Positions 53,901 through 64,000 of a stretch of DNA of 64,000 bases are shown piece after piece (position 1 is the first letter of the stretch; each line of letters opens with the position of its first letter). The notes under the pieces are model-generated. The model did not search any database. It was not told where the DNA came from and worked only from the letters and a program-made list of their open reading frames with translations. Source of the stretch: Neocallimastix lanati (nom. inval.) (lineage: Eukaryota; Neocallimastigomycota; Neocallimastigomycetes; Neocallimastigales; Neocallimastigaceae); contig JACVTC010000112.1 in assembly GCA_016946835.1 (NCBI GenBank), positions 299,501 to 363,500 of the forward strand. Direction: 5' to 3'. The translations under genes and the position numbers were made by a program.

Positions 53901-54629
53901 GGAAATAATAAATTTTTCTTCTTTGGATAATTTATTTAAAACGGATAAATTGATAAATTATTTATGTTTTTTTTTTTTTTTTTTAATATATGTTTTTGTT
54001 GATTTCTCCCATTAATTGATTAAAAAAATAAAATAAATAAAATAGAGAGTTGAATGTTAAATATAAAAATACAGAATGAATAAAATAAAATATAACAAAA
54101 TAAATAGTAGAATTTTAAATATGAAAATACAGAATGAATAAAATAAAATATAATAAAAATAAATAGTAGAATACATTAAATACGAAAATACAGAATGAAT
54201 AAAATATAATAAAATAAATAGTAGAATATATTAAATATGAAAATAGGGATTAAATAAAAAAACATTAAAAAAAAATAAGATAGATAATAGAAATAGAAAT
54301 AGAAATATAAAGTACAAATTGATTTAAATAAAATATAAATAAAAAGAAAAGAAAAGAAAAGAAAAAAAGAAAAGAAAAAAAGAAAAGAAAACAAATGACA
54401 TAAATTTTACAAAAAGAAACAATAAAAATAAAATAAACGTAGTATGTGGTTAACCAATTTATTACAAACAATATATTAAAGAGAATAATTGGCAAATAAT
54501 TAAATAATTATATGAATAATAAATATAAATAAATATTTATCAAAATTAATAATGTATAATTAAATAAACTAGATATATGAAATTATAAATCATATAAATA
54601 TTGAGGGCTATCTACCCAAAACTTATAAT
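42771..54629. other. ~11.9 kb of gene-free AT-rich DNA
   Basis: No frame with recognisable protein content. Contains TTTA-type arrays (46737-46865), T and A runs, TA repeats and a 12-bp perfect inverted repeat (49339-49350 with 49363-49374). Frames such as 48234-48524 and 49846-50034 translate only to Ile/Tyr/Leu/Phe strings. Slightly less AT-rich patches (45860-46000, 51100-51200, 52390-52430) hold nothing recognised. Confidence 0.6.
54053..54260 (+). repeat. ~58-bp minisatellite, about 4 copies
   Basis: Units carry GAAAATACAGAATGAATAAA then a variable AT stretch and AAATAGTAGAAT; the last copy is diverged (GAAAATAGGGATTAAATA). Just left of the large inverted repeat. Confidence 0.8.
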
Positions 54630-56155
54630 ATTAACTATTACATCCATTAATTATTTTATGTTATATATATATAGTTATTAAATATATTAAATATAGATAA
54701 ATAAATGTTAATTGAAATAAGATTTGAAAAATAATTTTTTTTTTTTTTTTTTGATCAACAAAATCCACAATCTTTAATAGTATATCTCATAATTACATAT
54801 TTTATACAATACTAATTTTATTTAATTTTTTTTTTTAATTTTATTAACTATAATAACTAAGAAAAAAGAACCTTTCATTTTTTATCCCTACAATAATATA
54901 AATTATATCAATTTATTAATCAAATATTGAAAACTAAGCATTAACTAATATATTTATTTAAATTATTAAAATCTCAATCTCCCTTCTAATTAGTTGACAA
55001 TTATAAAATATTTATTAAAAAATAAATTATGCAGAAATTATTATTTTATCTTTTTTTATTATTATTATTTCTTTCTTTCTTCACTTTTCTTTTTTTTAAC
55101 TTTTTTACTTTTTTTTTTAATATTAATTTCAATTAGGAAAAAAATTTTCTTTTTTAAATAAAGATGATTTTAATTAGTAAAAAAAATTGTTGTATTGAAT
55201 TAAAATATATATATTGTTTTTTTTTTTTATTATTATTATTATTTTTTAATCTAATGAAGCTCAAAGCCTAATATATTTAAATCAATTAGATTTTTTAATA
55301 TATGTATTTTTTTATATTTTAATTAATCTTTTCAAATTTTTAATTCTTTAAATTAATATTTTAATCTTTTTAAATTTTCTTAATATTTTAAATTTATAAT
55401 TTTTTTTAATATTTTAAATTTTTAATTTTTTAATATTTTAAATTTTTTAATATTTTAAATTTATTAATTTATTAATATTTTAAATTTTTTAATTTATTAA
55501 TTATTTTATTTTCTATCTTTTTTTTTTAAATTAAATTTTTAATTAAATTTGTCATACTTGATTCAAATTATAATAAATTAAAAAAATAATAAAAATAATA
55601 ATAAAAAAAACTATATTAATTTTTTTTGAACTGTTTAATCATATTTTAATTAATTAATTCTTCGAATTTTTATTATTATTATAGTTATTAATTATTATTA
55701 TTTTATTATTATTAATTATTTTTTCTTTTTTATTATTGAATATTATTATTATTATTATTTTTTATTAATAATTTAAATTTATCTACCAAATTATTTCAAA
55801 AAAATATATTTATTTTTTTTTTTTATTACTAATTTAAATTATCTACCAAATTTTTTCATAAAAATATAAATGTTTAACAAATTTTATGTCAAAAAGGTTT
55901 CATAATTATAAAATAATATTAAAAATATCGACCATCTTGTTGAATTAATATTGACCATAATTTTTATTTTATTATTATTATTAATTATTATTATTATTAT
56001 ATTATAATTATAATTATAATTATATTAAAATATATATATATATATTTTTTTTTTTAATTTATTTTATTTTATTCATTACTGATTATTATGATTATTAATT
56101 TATCCATTAACTTTTTATGAATTAAAGCTTTTTGGGTATATATAAACAATAATAT

Positions 56156-56186
<31 letters not shown>

Positions 56187-56885
56187 TATTCCTTGATGTA
56201 CGTTATATGAAAATAATTTCTTTTCTTAATGAAATATACTTTTTTTTTAAATTAATATTCATTTAAAAAAAAAAAAAAAAAATAGATAAAAAAAATAGAT
56301 ATTTTTGTTTCATAAAAATTGAAATATATTTTAATTTATAATCTTATATTATTTTAATTTATTTTTTTTTTATTATTATTATTATTTTTTATTTCATCTG
56401 AATTTTATTTCATTCGAATTTTTTTTTTAAAATGAAATTTTCATATATTTTAAATTATAAAAATAAAAAAAAAAAAATAATATTTGTATATTCTATCTTT
56501 AAATATATATTTTTGTATTATCAACTAATTGTAAAAAAAAAAAAAAAAAAAGTGAGATATTTAATATATTAAATAGATATTTTAGTTATGGTTATTTTTT
56601 TTCTTAATTATTCCAATTTATTGCTAAAAATAGTTATAAGCAAAATTAAAAAAAAAAAAAGAAAAAAAAAAACTATTTAAAATTAGTATTGTGTAAAAAT
56701 AATTAATTGTGAGATATACAATCAAAGATTGTGGATTTTGTTGATCAAAAAAAATATATATATATATATTTATTGTTTTTTTATTCCATGATTATTTCAA
56801 TAAACTTTTATTTATTTATATTTATTTATTAATATTTAATAACTATATATTTAATATAGAATAGTTAATGGATGTATTAGTTAAT
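54630..56885. repeat. Large inverted repeat (~2.26 kb in all), candidate non-autonomous DNA transposon or foldback
   Basis: 54753-54775 is a perfect 23-nt reverse complement of 56724-56746. The match continues outward (TTAACTATTACATCCATTAA at 54631 against 56865-56884) and inward (TATCTCA...ACAATACTAATTTTA), giving arms of at least ~240 bp, with weaker traces to ~400 bp (AATTAGTTGA near 54990 and 56525). The ~1.5-2 kb between is AT-rich and non-coding. No clear target duplication. Confidence 0.75.
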
Positions 56886-57199
56886 ATATATATCATCTAT
56901 AATTTCCATCTATTAAATCTATTTACTTATATTTATATATAAAGTAAGTAGAAAAAAAAAATCAGACATCGTCCTTATTAATAGATCTATAAATTGTATA
57001 CCTGATAATAACAAAGAACAAAGGATGATTTCTCTTTCCTTTCTCCTTTCTTATCTACCATTTACCTATTTATCTATCAATATCCATCTATATATATATA
57101 TATTTTATGTCATATATTACTCTTATCAAAAAAATTTTTTTTTTATTTTTTCATTGATTTTATAAAGGTTTATGATCCAATTTATAATTTATTTATCTC
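56886..57199. other. Short AT-rich spacer
   Basis: Includes a C/T-rich stretch (57030-57075). No gene seen. Confidence 0.5.
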
Positions 57200-58157
57200 C
57201 TTATCAAACTAGGTTCTATCCTGGTTGTTAGTCTGTGGTCTAGTATACAAAAGACTCCTGGTTCGATCCTGCCCCCTCTATGATCATTTTCCAGATTTTC
57301 TTCACACGAGGTTTTTTATTTTTTTTTTTTTAAGGAATAGGATGGTTAGGGTTACAAGTAGGTATTTCCATTATATATATATGCTATTATTCTAACTATC
57401 CTAAGTATATATATAATATATATATATGTTATTATTTTAAATATCCTAAGTATATATATATATATATAGACAAGAAGATATTGTCCTAACTGTGGGCCTG
57501 AGAGGGTTGCACAAGTACTGTCATTTAATTATATTTTACAAAGGTATTAACCTTTTTGGGTATAGGATTTCATGTATCACCATGTAGATATATTCTACTT
57601 GGTGACGTAGATATTATTATACTAAATTGTAATCTTTCTGACGTTCACTCAATGACCTTATGAGCGGGAGAGTTGCATTTCGTCAGATTGCATTTCGCCA
57701 AGTGGCGTAGAATTAAAATGTTGCATTTCCCCAAGTTGCATTTCGACAAGTGGAGTATTGATATAAATAAATAAATATTAATTCAAAATAATTTTTTTTT
57801 TAAAATTGTTTTTATTCGATATTAATAATATTTAATTTTATTTATTTATTTATTTATTTAATAATTTTCAATTTGGCGAAATGCAATTTGGCGAAATGCC
57901 CACACCCGCAACTTTCACCTAGTTCGTTTATCTGTGGGTTAGGTTATAATGACCTCTAACTTCAAAGTGAAGTTAGGAACTGGAGAAGCACTTCAAGAAA
58001 AAAGGCGGACTTGAAAATTCTCAGCAATGATATACATGTTGGAGCGCCATTCATCAAGGGCATTTCTTCCTGAATGGATGTGTTGTGGTCGTGACTACCT
58101 CAATATTCCCACAAAAGGGGATACTGGGAGGATACACACCAGAAATAAAGAAAAAAT

Positions 58158-58160
<3 letters not shown>
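57200..58160. mobile_element. GC-richer repeated island with tRNA-like B box (SINE-like/unclassified)
   Basis: Base composition differs sharply from both flanks. 57236-57244 (TGGTCTAGT) resembles an A box and 57260-57269 (GGTTCGATCC) a B box, but only 24 bp apart. A ~40-bp AT unit containing ATCCTAAGTATATATATA is repeated twice (57384-57470). Four direct TTGCATTTCG-type motifs (57674-57754) are followed by two inverted TTGGCGAAATGC motifs (57872-57900). CTAACTTC/GAAGTTAG make a hairpin near 57956-57977. It ends at an A/T run after 58140. No protein with recognisable content (one 60-aa frame, 58027-58209). Confidence 0.45.
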
Positions 58161-58192
<32 letters not shown>

Positions 58193-58577
58193 TTATGGTA
58201 GTTCATTGATTAATCAATGGTTAAAATTTTTTTAAAATTATAATAATTTAAAAAGTGAAAGTGGAATTATTTAAGTTATTTTAATATATACCAATAATTA
58301 TTTTTAATTATAAAAAAAAAATATATTTCTTATTAATTATAAAATGAGTATGATATATATAATACAAAAAAAAAAAAAAATTGGTTCTAAAGATAAAATT
58401 TTTATATGTCTATAATAATGTTTATGGCTATTTTTTACTCTTCAGTTGATTTTTTTTATTACCTCAAAAAAAATTTTTTTCTTTTAAAAAATATACTTCT
58501 TATTAATTGTAAAATGATATATATAAAACAATAAACATTAAATATTTACTTAAGCAATAATAAGATAAATAACAAAA

Positions 58578-58625
<48 letters not shown>

Positions 58626-59689
58626 AGATAATAAATAAAAAAAAATTATAAATAAAAAATAAATTATAAATAAATAATAAATAATAAATAATAAATAATA
58701 AATAATAAATAAATAAACAAATTTATAAATCAATTAATACATAAATAGATAAATAAATAATATAAATAAATTTATGAATAATTTATGCATATACTATTAC
58801 ATTAATTAAATATTTTTGTGAAATAAAACCATTTATGTATAAAGGAAAATATTATTAACATTAATATAGTTAATAAAAAACATAAAAAACAAAAAAAAAA
58901 AAAGAAATTACTAAGAAAAAAATAATTGTTTGTAAAAATATATATATATGAAAATATTAAGAAAATATTAAGGAAAAACAAAAAGAGAGGTAAAATTCAA
59001 ATACATAAAATTCAAAAATAGATCAAACTTTTAATATTTATGAATATTAATATGATGATTTATAAAAAAAAAAAAAAAAAGAAATATTTAATAAAATCAC
59101 GTGTAATTATATTATATAAAATCAATATAAATTCGTAATAAAAAAAAAAAAAGTTTTTTTTTATTTTTTATTTTTTTCTTATTTTCTATTAATTTTTATT
59201 AAATTCTAAAAAAGTTTAAATATTTAGAACGACAAATTTGGTAATCAATATTATTCTCTTTTTTATTTGTAATTTTTTAATTATTTTTTTTTTTATCTTT
59301 TTTCTTTTCTTTTTTATTTTTTTTTAGTATTAAAAGAAAAAAGAAAAGGTATAATTAAATTATTATATTATTTTTATTTTATTTTTTAAATAATAATAAT
59401 AAAAAAATAATAATTTTAATAATAATAATAACAGCTAGCAACACAACAACAATAATATAACAATAGAAAAAGGAAAAACAAATATAAATACAAATACAAA
59501 ATAATAATATAACAATAGAAAAAAGGCAAAACAAATTCAAATATAAAATAATAATATAACAATAGTAAAAAGGAAAAACAAATACAAATACAAAATAATA
59601 ATATAACAATAGAAAAAAGGAAAAACAAAAATAAAAACAAAAATAAATACAAATACAAAAATAAATATATATATATATAAATAAATAAC
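58161..59689. other. Upstream region of the HAD gene
   Basis: AAAT array (58577-58625), AAT-type repeats, A-runs, then the minisatellite at 59440-59665 directly before the start codon. No gene seen. Confidence 0.6.
59440..59665 (+). repeat. ~55-bp minisatellite next to the HAD start codon, about 4 copies
   Basis: Units carry ATAATATAACAATAGAAAAA then GGAAAAACAAATACAAATAC with small variations. Lies in the promoter/5' untranslated region, ending ~25 bp before the ATG at 59690. Confidence 0.85.
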
Positions 59690-60517
59690 ATGACAAAGTA
59701 TCGTATTGTAGCATTAGATATGGATGGTACACTGCTAAAGTCAGATAAGACTGTTCATCCAGATACTCTTCGTGATATAGCGGAAGCAACTCAAAAAGGC
59801 ATTCATGTAGTTTATTGCTCTGGACGTGCTCCTGTAGAAATGAAGGATTATATAGAAACTCTTTCCGATATGCGTTATGCTGTCTCTATGAGTGGTGCTC
59901 TAGTTTACGATTTTAAAGAAAAAAAGAAAATATACAGTTGTCCTGTACCAAAAGAAATGTTTAAAGATATTGTAGAAGTAGCTAAAGTGGATGATGCTAT
60001 GGTTCATTTCCTTACAGAAAATGAATCCATTGTTAGAGAAGATCAAATCCATCATATGGTTGATTTTAATATGGGGGTTTATCAATCCATGTTTTTAAAT
60101 ATTGCAAGAACTGTTCCTGATATGATGAAGGAAGCAGAACACTATGACTCTATACCAAAAATAAATATCTATTTTCATTCGAAGGAAGCTAGACAAGCTG
60201 CCTATGAAAAAATAAAACATCTTCCTCTTTCATTTGCTTTCTCAGAACAAACTTCATTAGAAATGACCGCTCATGGGGTAACTAAAGCTGATGGACTTTC
60301 ACAGTTAGCTTCGTCTCTTCATGTTACCATGGATCAAATAATTGGGGTAGGTGACGGAGATAATGATCGTAGTTTTTTAAAAGTTGTTGGACTTTCCGTA
60401 GCTATGGGTAATGCTTCAGAGGAGATTAAAGCTATTTGTGATGAAGTTACCGATGATAATGATCATAATGGAACAGGAAAAGTTATACGAAAATATTGTC
60501 TCGAAAATTTAGAATAA
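59690..60517 (+). CDS. Cof-type HAD-IIB phosphatase, likely from bacteria
   Basis: 275 aa, no intron. HAD motifs in order: I DMDGT (nucleophile Asp10, acid/base Asp12), II Ser in YCSGR (~44), III Lys in GVTKADGL (~203), IV GDGDND (~227-232). The cap between motifs II and III (~85-190) has the size of a type IIB (Cof) cap. Such enzymes remove phosphate from sugar phosphates or flavin and pyridoxal phosphates in the cytosol; the exact substrate cannot be read from sequence. Length fits the bacterial family (~270). The start is the first ATG, with codon 2 Thr and 4 Tyr leading straight into strand 1. Absence of introns, absence of Asn-rich inserts and a base composition far less AT-rich than the flanks suggest gene transfer from a gut Firmicute. 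Donor unproven. Confidence 0.93.
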   Translation: MTKYRIVALDMDGTLLKSDKTVHPDTLRDIAEATQKGIHVVYCSGRAPVEMKDYIETLSDMRYAVSMSGALVYDFKEKKKIYSCPVPKEMFKDIVEVAKVDDAMVHFLTENESIVREDQIHHMVDFNMGVYQSMFLNIARTVPDMMKEAEHYDSIPKINIYFHSKEARQAAYEKIKHLPLSFAFSEQTSLEMTAHGVTKADGLSQLASSLHVTMDQIIGVGDGDNDRSFLKVVGLSVAMGNASEEIKAICDEVTDDNDHNGTGKVIRKYCLENLE

Positions 60518-61048
60518 TAATAATAATAGTAATAATTAATAATTAATAATTAATAACTAATAATATATAATAAAAAAATTTTATTTATTTATTTATTTAT
60601 TTATGTAACTTTTTTTTTTTTTTTTTATTTTATCGGTTTATATATATTTTTATTCATAAATTATCAAAATAAATAAATAAATAAATATATAACTAATAAA
60701 AAAAAAAAAAAAAAAAAAAAAAGAATATTAAGATAATAACAAAAAACAAAAACAAAATAAAAAAAGGAAAAACTACAAAAGAATCAGTAAAAAGTAATAA
60801 TAATAATATCAAAGTAGTACTTTACAACTATCATATCCACAATAAAAAAAAGAAAAAATTAAAAAATAAATAGAAAAAAAGTAATAATAATAATGATAAT
60901 AATAATAATAATATCAAAATAGAACTTAACAACTTATCATATCAACAATAAAAAAAAAAAAAAAAAAAAAAAAAGAAAAAAAAATTATTTATATATATTA
61001 ATTTTCATTACCATTAAAAGTTACTATAAACAAAATATTCAAATATCA

Positions 61049-61096
<48 letters not shown>

Positions 61097-61280
61097 CTAA
61101 TGATAAGTCAAGTTTATCTTGAATACTAGTTATTGTTATGTTGCTATTGCTATTATTATTCATTATTATATTTTCTATATATATCTATACCTTATTATAT
61201 AAAAATTATTTATATAATTGCTTATATATATATGTATATTTTATTATGTTTTTTCATTTTAATATTACTGTATTGTATTT

Positions 61281-61312
<32 letters not shown>

Positions 61313-61353
61313 TCAACCATTTAAGGATTTATATGTTTATTTTGCTTTTTTTA

Positions 61354-61400
<47 letters not shown>

Positions 61401-61863
61401 TTAATTTATTTAATTATTTATAGGTAATAATTTATTAATTAATATTATGATTATTATAATATTATATCGTTTTTAATTTTAATTTTTTTTTTTTATCGTT
61501 TTATTTATATTATATTAATTTATATATATATATATTATTTTTATTTTTTTTTATTTTTTTATATTATTTTATTATTTTTTATTATTTTTATTATTTTATT
61601 TTTATATTTTATTTTTATATTTTATTTTTATATTTATTAAATGATTGTAATAGATAAAATTTTTAAATTTATTGTATATATGCAAAATATGTAAGGTATA
61701 TTTTTAATATTTATAAAATATATATATATATATAGTATATACTGTTTATGATGATTTGTAAATTGAGATTTTGATATTGTTATTGTATCTTAATTTATGC
61801 ATTTATGTATTTATATATTTATTTATTATTATTATTATTATTTATTTATTTATTTTTTTTTTT
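60518..61863. other. Convergent intergenic region
   Basis: Long A-runs (60700-60722) and T-runs (61051-61096, 61370-61395), ATTT repeats (60584-60604) and a TATTTTTATATTTTAT-type repeat (about 61590-61640). No gene seen; 3' ends of the HAD (+) and receptor (-) genes face each other here. Confidence 0.6.
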
Positions 61864-63499
61864 TTATATTGAAATTGAATTATCTTTATCTTCGTTATCT
61901 TCATCATAAATTTGAATACCTATATCATTTACTGAATATCCTTCGGTGGTATAATGGTAAGAAAGCACTTTAGAGAAAATCGAATTTCTACGATATGAAC
62001 GAAATTCATCATTATTATAATCCGTACTACTTTTATTTTGATCATCTAATGTATTCATGGAACTGACATTACCTTCTATTTTAGTATTGGTATTGTATGG
62101 TGCGGATTTTTCTCTTGAGTTGTCACTTTCATCCACAAAATTCTTATTAATTTTTTTAATGAATACTAATTTTAAATTTTTCTTCTTCAAAAAGGCTGAA
62201 AATAGCTTATATCCGTAGAGAAAAGAATAGTTGGAGATGGTCATAATGAAGAGAATAGATCCTCGTACCACATAATAGGAAAGATAGTTGTTGATGGTGA
62301 TACTCTCTAAAAATAAATAAATGGCGGATGAGAGAATATCAATATACAGTGCAGATATAAGAAATCGAATGTCATAGAAGGTTGCATGAAGGTTCCATTC
62401 TATAAATGAGAGACTTAGAATGATGATCGTTATTATTAATATATAGAAAACTTGTACCCAGAGAATCACTTGCCCAAAGAAGCTTCTTATGATGCATTTA
62501 TTAAAATTTTGACCATCCTTCACGTTGATGGTTTTAATCTTGAAAGGAGATATGAGTAATACTATACTGTTTAAGAGGAAGTCTATTAAAATAAAAATCA
62601 GAAAAAATTGATATCTATGTCTGTAGACCCATTTGGGAAAGTAAATTTCTTCAGGGAAATTAATGATTAATCGATAGAGAAGCGGTACCAGTATAAAAGT
62701 GTAACCAAAGGAAAAAAAAATTGGTTTCAATTCGCATAGTTCTTCCTTTAATTGTCCCATTCCTGATATACCTATAGATAAAATTAAAATTTCGCCGAGA
62801 ATGGTTATTATCCAAAAATCGGTGGGTAAAAATTCAAAGAATGGGGTATAATCTTCTTTGAAAAGAAATAGGAGGGATACGATCATGAGAGCAGAAGTCG
62901 TACAGTATACGATAAAGGCCACCAATCCAATATACGAATCCTCTGTACTGAGGGAAATATAATATATTTTTGTGATGTCCTCTATTTCCTTTAAGACCAT
63001 TTCTGCTGATTCATTACCATAAATGAATTTATTATAGATTGATTTGACTTTTTCGTTATATTCGTCAATATTGAAAGTGATATTCGTTTGTTTACTGAGG
63101 ATTTGCAAACTATTATAGAGTTCACAATCTATTTTTTCACAAACCTCTCTATCCTTATATAACTGGTTCATCCCCGTGCTTAACATGTTATTTTCAACAT
63201 AGTGTTTTTGGATTTCTCTAGAGAAAATAAAATTTATGAAAACAATGGAAGCATTTATATTTTCCTCCGAAATAAATTTATTAATTCCCATGTTATAACC
63301 ACTCACAGTAGCTCCTGAAATACCTTCCATGTGTCCTGGTAATATTGCCATTTTATAAGGAATCATATCTTTAATGGGTGAATGAAAATTCCAATATTTA
63401 ATAAATAGGGCTGAAGTAATATCAAATAATTTAAGAACAGAAAATTTATCACTTGATCGGAATATATCATCTTTTATTATTATTATTATTATTATTATA

Positions 63500-63537
<38 letters not shown>

Positions 63538-63546
63538 ATATTATTA

Positions 63547-63585
<39 letters not shown>

Positions 63586-63586
63586 A

Positions 63587-63636
<50 letters not shown>

Positions 63637-63875
63637 ATATTATTATTTTTTATAGTTTTCATTTTTTTTTCTTTATAATAATAATAAAATAATATAAAAT
63701 GTATTAATTTACCTGATGCAATTTCATTTTTAATCTTTTTTATCATATTTAGTGCATCAATAGCTTCTTGACTTCTTATTTTAGGTAACGGTGAATCTAC
63801 CGTTTTTCTAAAAGAATAGATCATTTCATTTATTGAAAATATTCCACTCTCTTCATCTGAATATATATTAATCAT
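61864..63875 (-). CDS. Solute-binding-domain/class-C-like 7TM receptor, 3' part
   Basis: Two exons visible: 63875 (or 63856)-63713 and 63470-61864, joined by a GT-AG intron in matching phase across a Gly/Asp codon. Residues ~1-110 match the C-terminal lobe of a bacterial type ABC substrate-binding protein (PYKMAILPG, GYNMGINKFISEE, FSREIQKHYV), followed by a Cys-containing juxtamembrane segment. Seven helices follow: IGLVAFIVYCTTSALMI, WIITILGEILILSIGI, FSFGYTFILVPLLY, FLIFILIDFLLNSIVL, LWVQVFYILIITIIIL, ISALYIDILSSAIYLF and a seventh near GSILFIMTISNY. A Ser/Asn/Asp-rich cytoplasmic tail ends the protein. Class C receptors bind ligand with a periplasmic-type domain, so this is a plausible nutrient or amino-acid/sugar sensor at the plasma membrane. 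The N-lobe and signal peptide must lie beyond the right edge; an AG at 63857-63858 may be the true acceptor, making the ATG at 63875 intronic. Confidence 0.78.
63471..63712 (-). repeat. (ATT)n-rich intron of the receptor gene
   Basis: About 180 bp of TTA/ATT trinucleotide repeats with short interruptions, between the donor at 63711-63712 and the acceptor at 63471-63472. Confidence 0.85.
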
Positions 63876-64000
63876 TATTTTAAGGTTTAAAAATTAATTA
63901 TGAATATTTGAATATATATATATATATTCAAATATATATATATAAAATAAAAAAAAAAAATTTTTTTTTATCAATCATTACAAATTATTATATTTTATTT
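63876..64000. other. AT-rich right edge
   Basis: Contains a TATATA palindrome and A/T runs; probably intron of the receptor gene continuing to the right. Confidence 0.4.

Noticed and set aside
58027-58209. 60-aa protein in the GC-richer island
   Set aside because: Ends in a T-run; no recognisable domain. More likely non-coding repeat.
59379-59789. 136-aa minus-strand frame overlapping the HAD start
   Set aside because: Antisense of the minisatellite and of the HAD 5' end; no domain.

Overview
The window is nuclear DNA from an extremely AT-rich eukaryote, most likely an anaerobic gut fungus (Neocallimastigomycota). This is an inference. It rests on intergenic DNA that is almost pure A/T with microsatellites, Asn/Lys/Ser-rich proteins, short GT-AG introns, chromodomain-bearing Ty3/gypsy elements, a bacterial-type Cof/HAD hydrolase without introns, and a gene joining a bacterial-type solute-binding domain to a class-C-like 7TM receptor. 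No taxon marker such as rRNA is present.

Left end (1-14.7 kb) is a retroelement nest. Element 1 (1-~5.4 kb, cut by the left edge) has separate gag and pol frames. They are joined by a textbook -1 frameshift signal: an A-AAA-AAC heptamer, the gag stop, an 8-nt spacer and a perfect 7-bp hairpin. Element 2 (5377-12370) is complete. It has 611-bp LTRs that appear to differ at one base, perfect 10-bp terminal inverted repeats, a 5-bp target duplication (GTAAT) and one intact 1399-aa gag-pol frame with a chromodomain. Its primer-binding site matches its own LTR over 11 nt, pointing to Tf1-like self-priming. To its right lie a degenerate inverted-repeat element and a dead Ty1/copia gag fragment.

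Middle (15.9-42.8 kb) holds four host genes. (i) A seven-exon minus-strand 7TM receptor with a C-terminal RGS domain (15895-18110). (ii) A small multi-pass membrane protein (19908-20792). (iii) A 16-exon plus-strand DNA polymerase of family X, lambda/Pol IV type (23475-33477), with a disordered ~1370-residue extension before its BRCT domain. Its introns carry microsatellites of several unit sizes. (iv) An intronless 1812-aa kinesin-like protein (37332-42770) with an intact P-loop but altered switch motifs.

Right part (42.8-64 kb) is nearly gene-free for 17 kb. It contains a ~2.26-kb inverted-repeat structure (54630-56885) and a GC-richer repeated island (57.2-58.16 kb) with a tRNA-like B box and an array of short direct and inverted motifs. 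After it come the Cof/HAD sugar-phosphatase gene (59690-60517) and the 3' part of a solute-binding-domain/7TM receptor (61864-63875) that continues past the right edge.

There is no operon logic here. The themes are retroelement biology, two chemosensory-type 7TM proteins, DNA end-joining/gap-filling repair, and genes of possible bacterial origin. All spliced models were built by eye from splice motifs, reading phase and domain continuity.
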